NCBI RefSeq assembly: GCF_018863395.1
Contig: NZ_JAHKRR010000001.1
Location: forward strand, 868,001-932,000
Length of the DNA: 64,000 nucleotides
Reading direction: 5' to 3'
Source: Sinomicrobium weinanense
GTDB taxonomy: Bacteria; Bacteroidota; Bacteroidia; Flavobacteriales; Flavobacteriaceae
The notes beneath the pieces were generated by a model that was not told the origin of the DNA, did no database searches, and worked only from the letters and a program-made list of their open reading frames with translations. Shown one piece after another: positions 26,163 to 33,548 of the stretch. Position 1 is the first letter of the stretch; every line of letters starts with the position of its first letter. The position numbers and the translations under genes were made by a program.

Positions 26163-26315
26163 TTAGTAAAAAAGCGGATTTCTCACCCTAAAAGCACCGG
26201 ATAAAAATTCATGGTCATTAGCAGCATCGATATCAGTAAAAGGCTCGGTGCCGCCGGTTATTTCCTTCGATTCCTGGATACTGAGTTTTTTCAAATTCAA
26301 ATTTTCTAAGTTCAT
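26163..26315 (-). CDS. Small double-glycine-leader peptide (natural-product/bacteriocin precursor-like)
   Basis: A 50-codon gene encodes a peptide with a leader ending in GG: LKKLSIQESKEITGG at residues 8-22. It fits the double-glycine consensus exactly with L-12, S-11, E-8, I-4, G-2 and G-1. The 28-residue part after GG starts TEPFTDIDAANDHEF and ends VRNPLFY; it has no cysteine, so it is not a classical lanthipeptide. Leaders of this kind are cut by C39 peptidase-type transporters; none is in this window, so export would use a transporter elsewhere. A -7 element (26352-26359) precedes it and a strong terminator follows, which supports a real gene. It is divergent from the XRE regulator at 26423. 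Function inferred. Confidence 0.72.
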   Translation of the reverse strand: MNLENLNLKKLSIQESKEITGGTEPFTDIDAANDHEFLSGAFRVRNPLFY

Positions 26316-26351
26316 AATATTCAATTTAATTATTAATTAAGTGTATATTCT

Positions 26352-26359
26352 CAAATATA
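26352..26359 (-). promoter_or_regulatory. Candidate -7 element of the GG-leader peptide gene
   Basis: On the minus strand TATATTTG matches TAnnTTTG and lies 36 bp before the ATG at 26315. No TTG is at the right place upstream, so activation or relief by the divergent XRE protein is plausible. The 107-bp spacer is very AT-rich, with several TTGAATTAAA/TTCAATTTAA-like half-sites. Confidence 0.5.
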
Positions 26360-26422
26360 CCCTGCTTTATCTTGAATCTTAATTTAAAAATGAATATTTT
26401 TAACCATATTTTGAATTAAACA

Positions 26423-26782
26423 ATGAATATAGGTGTTAAAATCAAGCGCTTAAGAGAAAGCAGAAAAATGTCACAAGAGGAATTGGCTATTGAATTAGAC
26501 ATTTCTCAAACCAAACTGAGCAACATAGAGAGCGGCACAACAAAAGCTGTCGATTTTGAATTAGTCAATAAAGTCCGCAACCTGTTTGAGGTGAGTTTTG
26601 AATACTTCACGGAAACCAGGCAAAGCCATAAGAAAAAACACAACCAGGGCAAGGTAGCGGGGAATAACTACGGCACCATCAACAACCATCCTACGCCCGA
26701 AGCACTTCTAAAACAAGTTAAAGCCCTGATCGGGGAATCGCTCTCAAAATTGGAAAGGGAACTCCGTCAGAACAGGAATTAA
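26423..26782 (+). CDS. XRE-family helix-turn-helix regulator
   Basis: The 119-aa protein has an N-terminal HTH_3 domain: IKRLRESRKMSQEELAIELD and ISQTKLSNIESGTTKAVDFE (residues ~7-50), then a hinge (KKKHNQGKVAGNNYGTINNH) and a C-terminal coiled-coil-like helix (ALLKQVKALIGESLSKLERELRQ) that probably makes dimers or tetramers. It is divergent from the 50-codon GG-leader gene with 107 bp between starts, so it is the natural candidate to control it. This linkage is inference from position. Confidence 0.85.
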   Translation: MNIGVKIKRLRESRKMSQEELAIELDISQTKLSNIESGTTKAVDFELVNKVRNLFEVSFEYFTETRQSHKKKHNQGKVAGNNYGTINNHPTPEALLKQVKALIGESLSKLERELRQNRN

Positions 26783-26934
26783 CCCGTTAAACTTCTTTAC
26801 TTCCGGCGTTCTATACTCAAGAACGAACCATATAAGTACCCAGGTAAAAGTTTGGGATTGCACCACACAACATATTATAATTCGTACCTTTATAAAATGC
26901 ACCGGGAAAGTGAGTGTATGTAAATAATAAGGAG

Positions 26935-27840
26935 ATGGCTGATAAAAATGATTTGGATTTTACCTATACCACGATCGACAGGATATTCCGACTGAGCATG
27001 GGAGAAACCGGCGATTACAGCGGGGCAAAATACGACGGTGATTTTTCCCTGACGCTTGAGGAAGCGCAGCGCGCAAAGCATCGCTTTATCGCCGATAGCC
27101 TCAACATCGGAAAGGGGAGCAAAGTATTGGACATGGCCTGCGGGTGGGGCCCTTTTCTAAAATACCTTAAGGAAGAAAGAAGCGCTGAAAGTATGGGGCT
27201 GACCCTTTCGGAAGGACAGGCAGCAGCATGCCAAAAGAACGGGTTGCAGGTATTCGTGCAGGACTGCCGTTATGTGAAGCCCGGGGATTATGGAACATTC
27301 GATGCAATTACCTGTATCGGCGGACTCGAACATTTTTGTTCGGTCGAAGAATGGAAAGCGGGAAAACAGGAGCAGGTTTACAGGGATTTTTTCACCACAT
27401 TGACCAAACTGCTGCCCGTTGGCGGCAGGTTTTACATGCAAACCATGACCTTCAGTAAAAATATGCCGGACTTTGAGGATATCAATATCCACGCCAAAAA
27501 GGGTTCGCCCCCTCATGTAATGGCATTAATGATCAAGGAGTTTCCGGGTTCCTGGCTTCCATACGGACCGGAAATGGTTATACAAAATGCAGCTCCCGGC
27601 TTTAAACTGATCTCAAAGAGCAGCGGCCGGCTCGATTATATCGAAACGATCGGGCAATGGAGAAAAAGATTCAGGAAATTTAACCTGAAAAAGTACGGGC
27701 TTTATTTTTCCCTAATGCTGAAATACATCACCGATAAGGAATTCAGGCACCAGGCAGATGTATTCAGGATCAGCCCCAACCGTATCTGTTTTGAACAGGA
27801 GATCATGGATCATTATAGGCTGGTGTTTGAACGGGTTTAA
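26935..27840 (+). CDS. SAM-dependent methyltransferase, cyclopropane-fatty-acid-synthase type
   Basis: The 301-aa protein has the CFA-synthase-like layout: an N-terminal helical part with MGETGDYSGAKYDGDFSLTLEEAQRAKH, SAM motif I in VLDMACGWGPFLKYLKEE (~residues 63-80), motif II near YGTFDAITCIGGLEHF, and LLPVGGRFYMQTMTF after it. Enzymes of this group methylate or cyclopropanate lipid double bonds or other hydrophobic acceptors. The frame starts at GTG 26914; ATG 26935 has AAGGAG directly in front, which is close but favours initiation near here. It stands alone, 54 bp before an esterase gene in the same direction. Confidence 0.82.
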   Translation: MADKNDLDFTYTTIDRIFRLSMGETGDYSGAKYDGDFSLTLEEAQRAKHRFIADSLNIGKGSKVLDMACGWGPFLKYLKEERSAESMGLTLSEGQAAACQKNGLQVFVQDCRYVKPGDYGTFDAITCIGGLEHFCSVEEWKAGKQEQVYRDFFTTLTKLLPVGGRFYMQTMTFSKNMPDFEDINIHAKKGSPPHVMALMIKEFPGSWLPYGPEMVIQNAAPGFKLISKSSGRLDYIETIGQWRKRFRKFNLKKYGLYFSLMLKYITDKEFRHQADVFRISPNRICFEQEIMDHYRLVFERV

Positions 27841-27893
27841 GAAAAACACTGCAATAAATGATCATTGCTCCGGGGCTTAAAAAATACTAAACG

Positions 27894-29153
27894 ATGAAAT
27901 TTTACTACCTTTTTCTTAGCATAGTATTGTTTAATTTTCATAGCCTCGTCCTCCTGGGGCAGGTTAGTCAACAAGATCCATTAACTCCTTTGAGTTTTGC
28001 CCGGCAGGATAGTTTTTATTCGGAGGCCTTAAATGAAAACCGGAAGATGAACATTTATCTTCCCGAAAGTTTCCATGAAGTATCAGACGATCATACATAT
28101 CCCGTACTTCTGCTTCTCGAAGATGAATTCTTTTACATGGTTTCCGGTGTGGTAAAGCATCTGAGTTCCGTGGAAAGGATGCCCGAAACGATAGTGGTCA
28201 GCATTTTAGACATGTCATATGTTCCTACGGTCCATACCAACGGAAGTACCTTTTGGCCCACTGAGAAATTAGCAGACCAAAACCCGGATCCTTTTACCAA
28301 ACACCTGAAAGAAGAACTTTTTCCCTATCTCAAATCAAAATACCGCGCCAACGATTTCAGGATCATCATGGGGCTTTCTTTTACCTCCGTTTATGTTCAT
28401 CACACTTTTGTAAACGAACCGGGGTTGTTCGACGCTCATATTGCCATTGCTTCAGGAGATATTTTAGGTATGGGCTATAAGGAAGGGGAACGTTTTATTG
28501 ATTTGATTGCCGGTGAAGTGAAGAATCATCCCGGCAGAAAAAACTACCTGTATGTAACCTCGGCAGATGGCGATGGCGGGGGCAACTCCCCCGAGATCGG
28601 GGAGAACCTTATGGAGCTGGACAGCATTCTTTCGCCCCTTGAATCGGAAAATTTCAAATACATCTCAAAACTATTTCCCGATGAGGGGCACTACGATGTG
28701 GCACTTCCGGCATTGATCGAGGCCTTAGGTATGGTTTTTCCGAAAAAAGAGTGGTTTGCCAGGTACCGGAACATCGTAAACCAGCCGGGAAATGCCATGC
28801 ATAATATTGACAAATACTATGAACGGCTGTCAAAAAAATATGGCTTCCGGATTTTACCGAGAGCAGAACGATGGAATAGCGGGAACAGGCTAAGCCTCAT
28901 TGGCCCTTACCTCATAAAACAAAAAAGGGTAGCGGAGGGGATAGAAATTCTGGAAAGGTGCGTTGAACTACGGCCCAATTCCCCCGATTCATTTTATGAC
29001 CTTGCAAAAGCATACGAGAACGATAACCAGATAGAAAAAGCTGTTGTAACATTGTCAAAAGCCTACGAGCTTTCTCGTCAATTGAAATTACCAGGTTCGG
29101 AACAATACCTGGATCACCTGGAAAAACTAAAAAAGAATGCTGACAAACAATAA
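27894..29153 (+). CDS. Putative esterase (alpha/beta-hydrolase, EstD type) with C-terminal TPR
   Basis: The 419-aa protein has a signal peptide (MKFYYLFLSIVLFNFHSLVLLG). Residues ~40-290 are an esterase-D-like alpha/beta hydrolase: MNIYLPESFHEVSDDHTYPVLLLLEDE, nucleophile serine S162 in MGLSFTS, and a histidine in FPDEGHYDVALP. The last ~70 residues are TPR-like (RVAEGIEILERCVELRPNSPDSFYDLAKAYENDNQIEKA). Such exported esterases act on siderophore esters or acylated substrates; the substrate here is unknown. The gene ends at the border of the repeat-rich island. Confidence 0.84.
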   Translation: MKFYYLFLSIVLFNFHSLVLLGQVSQQDPLTPLSFARQDSFYSEALNENRKMNIYLPESFHEVSDDHTYPVLLLLEDEFFYMVSGVVKHLSSVERMPETIVVSILDMSYVPTVHTNGSTFWPTEKLADQNPDPFTKHLKEELFPYLKSKYRANDFRIIMGLSFTSVYVHHTFVNEPGLFDAHIAIASGDILGMGYKEGERFIDLIAGEVKNHPGRKNYLYVTSADGDGGGNSPEIGENLMELDSILSPLESENFKYISKLFPDEGHYDVALPALIEALGMVFPKKEWFARYRNIVNQPGNAMHNIDKYYERLSKKYGFRILPRAERWNSGNRLSLIGPYLIKQKRVAEGIEILERCVELRPNSPDSFYDLAKAYENDNQIEKAVVTLSKAYELSRQLKLPGSEQYLDHLEKLKKNADKQ

Positions 29154-29156
29154 GCT

Positions 29157-29216
29157 CAATATAAACTAAGGCCGAAGGGTAACTTTACTTGGGGAAAAAG
29201 CATCCTGCCTTCGGAA
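29157..29216 (+). repeat. Fragment of the island-border repeat
   Basis: GGGTAACTTTACTTGGGGAA and AAAGCATCCTGCCTTCGGAA are a variant of the GTAACTTTGCTTTGGGGAAAAAGCAT text found at 29859-29967, 31134-31222 and 33284-33373. It marks the left edge of the AT-rich island. Confidence 0.55.
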
Positions 29217-29259
29217 GAACAGGGTGCTTTTCCGCTTTAAAGCCCGGAAAACGGTTATA

Positions 29260-29844
29260 TAAGGGATTGTGTATACGCCGAACGGGGTTGCTTAAGCAAC
29301 ATACCGGTTTACGTATGCGGCGTAAGGGGTTCAGTTCACCGCTTACCGGGTTGCTTAAGCGGCATACCGGTTTATGTATGCGGCGTAAGGGGTTCAGTTC
29401 GCCGCTTACCGGGTTGCTTAAGCGGCATACCGGTTTACGTTTGCGGCGTAAGGGGTTCAGTTCGCCGCTTACCGGGTTGCTTAAGCGGCATACCGGTTTA
29501 CGTTTGCGGCGTAAGGGATTGTGTTCGCCGCTTATACCGGATTGCTTAAGCGATATACCGGTTTGCGTTTGCGGCGTAAGGGGTTCTGTTTGCCGCTTAC
29601 CGGATTGCTTAAGCGGCATACCGGTTTACGTTTGCGGCGTAAGGGATTCAGTTTGCCGCTTACCGGATTGCTTAAGCGGCAGCCCGGTTTACGTTTGCGG
29701 TATAAGGGATTGTGTTCGCCGCTTACCGGGTTGCTTAAGCGGCATACCGGTTTACGTTTGCGGCGTAAGGGGTTCAGTTCGCCGCTTACCGGATTGCTTA
29801 AGCAGCATACCCAACCCGGTTCGGCGTATACACAATCCCTTAAA
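29260..29844. repeat. 63-bp tandem satellite bounded by inverted repeats
   Basis: Units begin with TTGCTTAAGC at 29288, 29351, 29414, 29477, 29542, 29605, 29668, 29731 and 29794. The period is 63 bp except for one 65-bp step (29477 to 29542, an extra TA). About 8.5 copies are present. Each unit contains GCTTAAGC (a palindrome), ACCGGTTTACG and GCGGCG...CGCCGC arms. The array is framed by a ~30-bp near-perfect inverted repeat: GGATTGTGTATACGCCGAAC at ~29262 and its complement at ~29840. The 63-bp period keeps frames open on both strands (21-aa repeats), but the 2-bp slip, mirror ORFs and absence of homology argue for a non-coding array. Confidence 0.85.
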
Positions 29845-29858
29845 TGGCCAAAGCATGT

Positions 29859-29967
29859 ATTTGAACTATAATGTACTTGTGTGTAGCCTGTCCTGAGTAT
29901 AGCCGAAGGATAACTTTGCTTTGGGGGAAAAGCATCTTGCTTTTATTTATCTTCTGAAAAGTTTTTT
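29859..29967 (+). repeat. Island-border repeat, copy with inserted GAGTATAGCCGAAGG motif
   Basis: ATTTGAACTATAATGTACTTG, GGATAACTTTGCTTTGGGGG and CTTCTGAAAAGTTTTTTT match the first half of the ~210-bp repeat at 31134 and 33284. Here a TGTCCTGAGTATAGCCGAAG piece interrupts it. It runs straight into the broken HTH gene. Confidence 0.65.
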
Positions 29968-29972
29968 TAAAG

Positions 29973-30041
29973 GATTTGAAAAAAATAGCGGAAATACTCG
30001 ATGTAGATATCCGGGACTTACTGGTTTCTACAAAGGACTAA
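29973..30041 (+). pseudogene. C-terminal remnant of an XRE/HTH_3 regulator
   Basis: The frame reads DLKKIAEILDVDIRDLLVST followed by KD and TAA (30039-30041). This is the typical last helix and tail of small HTH_3 proteins. Its front is replaced by the island-border repeat, so it is a truncated gene left by a rearrangement. Confidence 0.55.
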
Positions 30042-30070
30042 TTATAGTATGCCTGGCTGTCACGATCTTT

Positions 30071-31130
30071 TCCCGGCCTCAGAAAACTTTGGCTAAAACA
30101 ATAGGGGAGTGAGCGTTAAATATTTTAGGGGGCTGGCTCTAAAGTTCTTTAAACAGATAAATAATCAACAGCGTTCAAAACGGTCTGAATAAGACACAAA
30201 CGTTCCTAAAATATAGCGAGCGACCCGTACATTGTTTCCAAAGTTTTCTGAAGCCTTGATTTTTTGTTTCTTTTGTATCAAGACAAAAGAAAAGGCTGCA
30301 TCTTTCAGGGAAGATTACACGAACTATTCATTATGATCCCCACAGACAACGACATACAAAACTTTATGCTCGCTGAAACAGAAGCAGCGAAGTTTGTGGT
30401 TACACCAAATGGCAATGGGAGAGAAGGAACAGACTACATTTTAAAGACCGAAAAAGGCAATCTCTACAACTTATATCTTTGCTCGATAAACCTCGATATA
30501 GAACGAGATATAAAAATCCCCAAACATACACTCGGAGATTTAAAAGACGATCTATGGATAGCCTTAGTTGTACTTCTAAAAGAAACACCCACGATATTGT
30601 ATTTAATTCCGTCCAGAATATTTGAAACCCCTGATAACCGAATATTCTTTGATAATGAGATAACTGTAATGCCAAATCTATCGAACTGGCATATCAAGGT
30701 CTTTACCAATGCCATAAAAGAATTAAGCCAGTACGAAATTCAGAATATCAAAGACAAATTATAATCTCTATTTGACATAATGTAAGGATGGATTAAAAAA
30801 AATGTGCAACAAAAGCGAGAACGAGTAACGGCTAAGAAATTTTACAACCAGGAGAATGCGGCAGGGAAAATTTTTAGCGGTTACGGACAAGCTGGCCAAA
30901 ACTTCCTCAAAAACTTTTCACAGCTAAAATAATCAGTATAGCGTAATTTTCAGGCAACAGCCAAAACGTTCTGCTTTTTTAGCGCTGGCCAGGCGGCTGG
31001 AAATTGTGTGTAAAAATAAATACCAAAGCATTTAATTTTTACAAAGCAATAGCACGTTGGCAAAGCGGCAATTTTACATAACGGCAAATTATAGGGCAAA
31101 TGCAGCCAATTTGGTTTAAATTACAGAAAC
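30071..31130 (+). repeat. Duplicated module, copy A (~1.06 kb)
   Basis: The DNA from TCCCGGCCTCAGAAAACTTT (30071) through an unknown 143-aa gene and on to GAAACAGGTATTTGAACTAT matches 36275-37460 closely. The distance from left edge to the ATG is 262 bp here and 261 bp in copy B. The 5' part holds a hairpin TTTCTTTTG/CAAAAGAAA near 30266-30292. The 3' part (30780-31130) is non-coding but also conserved between copies. Confidence 0.85.
30333..30764 (+). CDS. 143-aa protein of unknown function (module A copy)
   Basis: The protein begins MIPTDNDIQNFMLAETE and contains GTDYILKTEKGNLYNLYLCS, DIERDIKIPKHTLGDLKDD, then a hydrophobic strand LWIALVVLLKETPTILYLIP and an NWHIKVFTNAIKELSQYEI end. The alternation of short strands with 'TDYILK...K' resembles the layout of restriction-endonuclease-like DUF4365-type proteins, but the acidic/lysine core is not clear, so this is only a hint. 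A paralogue with ~85% identical residues is at 36536. The frame is open to 30264; ATG 30333 is the position conserved in both copies. Confidence 0.75.
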   Translation: MIPTDNDIQNFMLAETEAAKFVVTPNGNGREGTDYILKTEKGNLYNLYLCSINLDIERDIKIPKHTLGDLKDDLWIALVVLLKETPTILYLIPSRIFETPDNRIFFDNEITVMPNLSNWHIKVFTNAIKELSQYEIQNIKDKL

Positions 31131-31133
31131 AGG

Positions 31134-31349
31134 TATTTGAACTATAATGTACTTGCGTTATGTAACTTTGCTTTGGGAAAAAAGCATCCTTACCAAAATA
31201 ATCTTCTGAAAAGTTTTTCCGCCTAACATCCTTTACCCAACGAATGGAATACTCTTTGCCCGGAGCGACGGTAGGAGAGTAGGGGAATGTGTATGGAATG
31301 GTGGAATAGACAAAATATTCTATTTTAATGTGGCTTCCCGTAAAATTTG
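31134..31349 (+). repeat. ~210-bp island repeat ending in a promoter box, copy 1
   Basis: Blocks in order: ATTTGAACTATAATGTACTTG; TATGTAACTTTGCTTTGGG; CTTCTGAAAAGTTTTTCC; GGAATACTCTTTGCCCGGAG; GGAATGTGTATGGAATGG; TGTGGCTTCCCGTAAAATTT. Copy 2 with the same order is at 33284-33493. The last block precedes a promoter. No gene was seen in 30765-31396 outside these repeats. Confidence 0.75.
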
Positions 31350-31372
31350 TTACGACACTTTTTCTATATTTG
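31338..31372 (+). promoter_or_regulatory. Island promoter with shared CCGTAAA box, unit 1
   Basis: GGCTTCCCGTAAAATTTG (31332-31349) is followed by TATATTTG at 31365-31372; CCG to -7 is 27 bp. The same box and spacing occur at 33481 (27 bp) and 35586 (28 bp). A 16-codon ORF (31397-31447, MNKLYKYGQIELLFKY) follows and could be a leader peptide. Confidence 0.55.
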
Positions 31373-31443
31373 ATAACACCCTGATTAAAAAGAAAAATGA
31401 ATAAACTCTACAAATATGGACAGATTGAATTACTATTTAAATA

Positions 31444-31471
31444 TTGAAGATAAAAAGACTTCGTAACTTTG
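31444..31471 (+). promoter_or_regulatory. Second promoter directly before the ImmA/IrrE gene
   Basis: TTG at 31444-31446, a 17-bp spacer and TAACTTTG at 31464-31471 match the Bacteroidota consensus. The start codon at 31492 follows 20 bp later, which supports initiation at TTG 31492. Confidence 0.55.
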
Positions 31472-31491
31472 CATTAAAATAAAACACCTTC

Positions 31492-32649
31492 TTGAAAATA
31501 GAACAAAACATAGCACGATTAAATTATTTGCTGGATTTATATAAAATCTCGCACAAGGAGTTTTTGGCTATGATTAGTAAAGGATTAAAAAATTCTTTAA
31601 CTGAAAATGATGTGTTTGTCAAAAACATAAAAGTTGCCTATTTAAAGCGAATTGATAAAATTTTCAATAAAGGACTTCACTATTATTTAGACCCAAAAAC
31701 CCCCGAAGCCAACAAAGAAGCAAGTATATTTTTCAGGAAGAAAAAATTCAATACAGAACTGAATTTTGGAGCCAAAAAAATAGTTAACCAATTTGAAGAA
31801 TTTAAAATTTCGCTCTCTACAATAGCAAAACTTGCCGAATTAAAAATTGAGCGTACCGTTCCTGTCTATACGGTTCAAGACTCATCTAAAGTAGTTGCTC
31901 AGGCAATTAGAGCCGAGTTTTATCCTAAAAAGTATAGAAAAAATAAAGATTTTTTAAAAGCATTAATTGGTAAGCTTGCAGAAAAAAATGTTTTGGTTTT
32001 TGAATTTGTAGAAACTTGGAACAAAAAAGATACTGCAAACATTGAGGGGTTCTTTCTTAATCCAAATGTCATTGTATTAAAGCGTATGCAAGATGCAATG
32101 AGTAGAGAAATTTTCACATTGGCTCATGAATTGGGTCATTACCTTTTAAATATTGAGGAAATTGAAAAAATTGACTTCAATGACATGACAGGAGCAAGTC
32201 TTTCAAAAGTAGAAAGATGGTGTAACGATTTTGCTTATTATTTTTTAGTTGGCGAATATGGTGATGTATTAGATAATTTAGAAACTGCAAGTGCGAAAAA
32301 TGATTATCATTTTGATTTAATCGGAAAAATTTCGATGGAAACTCACCTTAGTAGATTAGCATTATTTACAAGGCTTTTGTTCAAAAATCAAATTTCCAAT
32401 ACTAATTACAACAAGGTAAAAATCGATTTAGAAGAACAATATAGAGCAAGAAAAGAAAAAGAAAAGAAGCAAAGAGAATTGGAAAAAGAGATGGGTAAAA
32501 AGCCGGGTGGTTCAAGTCCGAAACCCATTAATTCTCCCTTGTTGATTTCAACAATTCAAACTGCATTTTACGAAGGTATTATCAACGAGCAGGAAGTCTG
32601 TAAAAGACTAAATATAAAACCCGAAAAATTAACCCAGTTTATTAGATGA
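31492..32649 (+). CDS. ImmA/IrrE-family metallo-endopeptidase (antitoxin-like partner)
   Basis: The 385-aa protein starts at TTG 31492; no ATG with a full N-terminus exists upstream, and the first ATG downstream would cut a helix. Residues ~1-100 are helical and HTH-like (IARLNYLLDLYKISHKEFLAMI, LKRIDKIFNKGLHYYLDP). The peptidase domain (~120-290) has the zinc motif H212-E-L-G-H216 in IFTLAHELGHYLL and the NDFAYYFLVG helix. A charged linker and a short C-terminal helix follow. Its stop overlaps the PIN gene's start (ATGA), so translation is coupled. ImmA/XRE proteins paired with a PIN toxin act as antitoxins or stress switches; this role is inferred. Confidence 0.85.
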   Translation: MKIEQNIARLNYLLDLYKISHKEFLAMISKGLKNSLTENDVFVKNIKVAYLKRIDKIFNKGLHYYLDPKTPEANKEASIFFRKKKFNTELNFGAKKIVNQFEEFKISLSTIAKLAELKIERTVPVYTVQDSSKVVAQAIRAEFYPKKYRKNKDFLKALIGKLAEKNVLVFEFVETWNKKDTANIEGFFLNPNVIVLKRMQDAMSREIFTLAHELGHYLLNIEEIEKIDFNDMTGASLSKVERWCNDFAYYFLVGEYGDVLDNLETASAKNDYHFDLIGKISMETHLSRLALFTRLLFKNQISNTNYNKVKIDLEEQYRARKEKEKKQRELEKEMGKKPGGSSPKPINSPLLISTIQTAFYEGIINEQEVCKRLNIKPEKLTQFIR

Positions 32650-33230
32650 GAATAGTAATAGATACCAGTTCGCTTATTGCCTTGGTTCGTTACTACTTAC
32701 CATTTGATGCAAACAATAATCTTTATGAATTAGTAAAGAAAAAAATTCAGTCAGGTGATATTGTAATTTTAGACGCAGTTCTTACAGAATGTAAATTTCA
32801 ATCTAATGGTTTGGTTTTAAAAAAACTCGACTTTTTAGAAGATAAAGATTTCAAAAAGAAATATAAAATTCCTTTAAAAACCGATGATTTATTTCCTCCA
32901 GCACCTGCAAAGTTTATACGCCAAGTAGAAAATCAGTTTTCTATTGGAGTAATGAAAAATAAATTAAAAGATTTTGAATTTGAACTGGAAAAAGAGAGGT
33001 GGCTAAATTCAGCAGATGCCAAGCTGATTATTTATTGTTTAAACCATAATAATCAAGGAACATTTGAAGAAATTTACCTTGTAACAGAAGAAACAAAAGC
33101 TCAAAATGATTTGAAAGTATTTCAAAAGATTCCAGCTATTTGCGCTATATTAAACATTAATGTGCTCGCATTACCCGAATTGATAAATAAATTCAATAAT
33201 GAGATCAATGTTGATTTTATTAACAAATAA
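32646..33230 (+). CDS. PIN-domain (DUF4411-like) toxin candidate
   Basis: The 194-aa protein has PIN-type acidic positions: D6 in RIVIDTSSLIAL, E48 in AVLTECKFQ, the mid-chain SADAKLIIYCL and LVTEETKAQNDLKVFQK near the end. The opening 'IDTSSLI' and the late TEE/ND segment match DUF4411-type PIN proteins, which are ribonuclease-like toxins often encoded with an XRE/ImmA partner. Translation starts inside the stop of the upstream gene. Codon use is AT-rich like the rest of the island. The RNase activity is inferred from the fold family. Confidence 0.8.
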   Translation: MRIVIDTSSLIALVRYYLPFDANNNLYELVKKKIQSGDIVILDAVLTECKFQSNGLVLKKLDFLEDKDFKKKYKIPLKTDDLFPPAPAKFIRQVENQFSIGVMKNKLKDFEFELEKERWLNSADAKLIIYCLNHNNQGTFEEIYLVTEETKAQNDLKVFQKIPAICAILNINVLALPELINKFNNEINVDFINK

Positions 33231-33283
33231 CTAAATACTACAAATACGCCCAACAGTATTCACCGCTATATTGATACAATACA

Positions 33284-33493
33284 ATTTGAACTATAATGTA
33301 CTTGCGTTATGTAACTTTGCTTTGGGGAAAAAGCATTCTGCCTTTATAATCTTCTGAAAAGTTTTTCTCCTTAACTTTCTTAAAAATGTAATGGAACACT
33401 CTTTGCCGGGAGTGGCAGTAGGAGGGGAGGGCAATGTGTGTGGAATGGGTTGTTCAGCCAAAATTTTTCGATGTGGTTTTCCGTAAATTATTG
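33284..33493 (+). repeat. ~210-bp island repeat ending in a promoter box, copy 2
   Basis: The blocks match copy 1 in the same order: ATTTGAACTATAATGTACTT; GTAACTTTGCTTTGGGGAAA; CTTCTGAAAAGTTTTTCTCC; TGGAACACTCTTTGCCGGGA; GTGTGTGGAATGG; ATGTGGTTTTCCGTAAATTA. It fills the spacer 33231-33548 between the PIN gene and the nuclease gene. Confidence 0.75.
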
Positions 33494-33515
33494 CCTGTTA
33501 GTATCTTTATCTTTG
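33481..33515 (+). promoter_or_regulatory. Island promoter with shared CCGTAAA box, unit 2
   Basis: GGTTTTCCGTAAATTATTG is followed by TATCTTTG at 33508-33515, 27 bp from CCG to the -7 element. Transcription would start near 33522, 27 bp before the nuclease ATG. Confidence 0.55.
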
Positions 33516-33548
33516 TATGAAATCTTTATTTACCAATATTTATTATCA

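Noticed and set aside
29288-29830. CRISPR array
   Set aside because: Units are contiguous and nearly identical over all 63 bp; there are no unique spacers and no cas genes.
29185-29896. Long ORFs on both strands through the 63-bp array (235 aa plus, 144 aa minus)
   Set aside because: They arise because 63 is a multiple of 3. A 2-bp slip changes the repeat frame midway, the products are arginine- or cysteine-rich repeats without known domains, and no promoter or start context supports either strand.
33438-33548. N-terminal extension of the nuclease-like protein
   Set aside because: It starts at GTG inside the dispersed repeat, and the promoter lies within it; ATG 33549 follows the -7 element at the expected distance.
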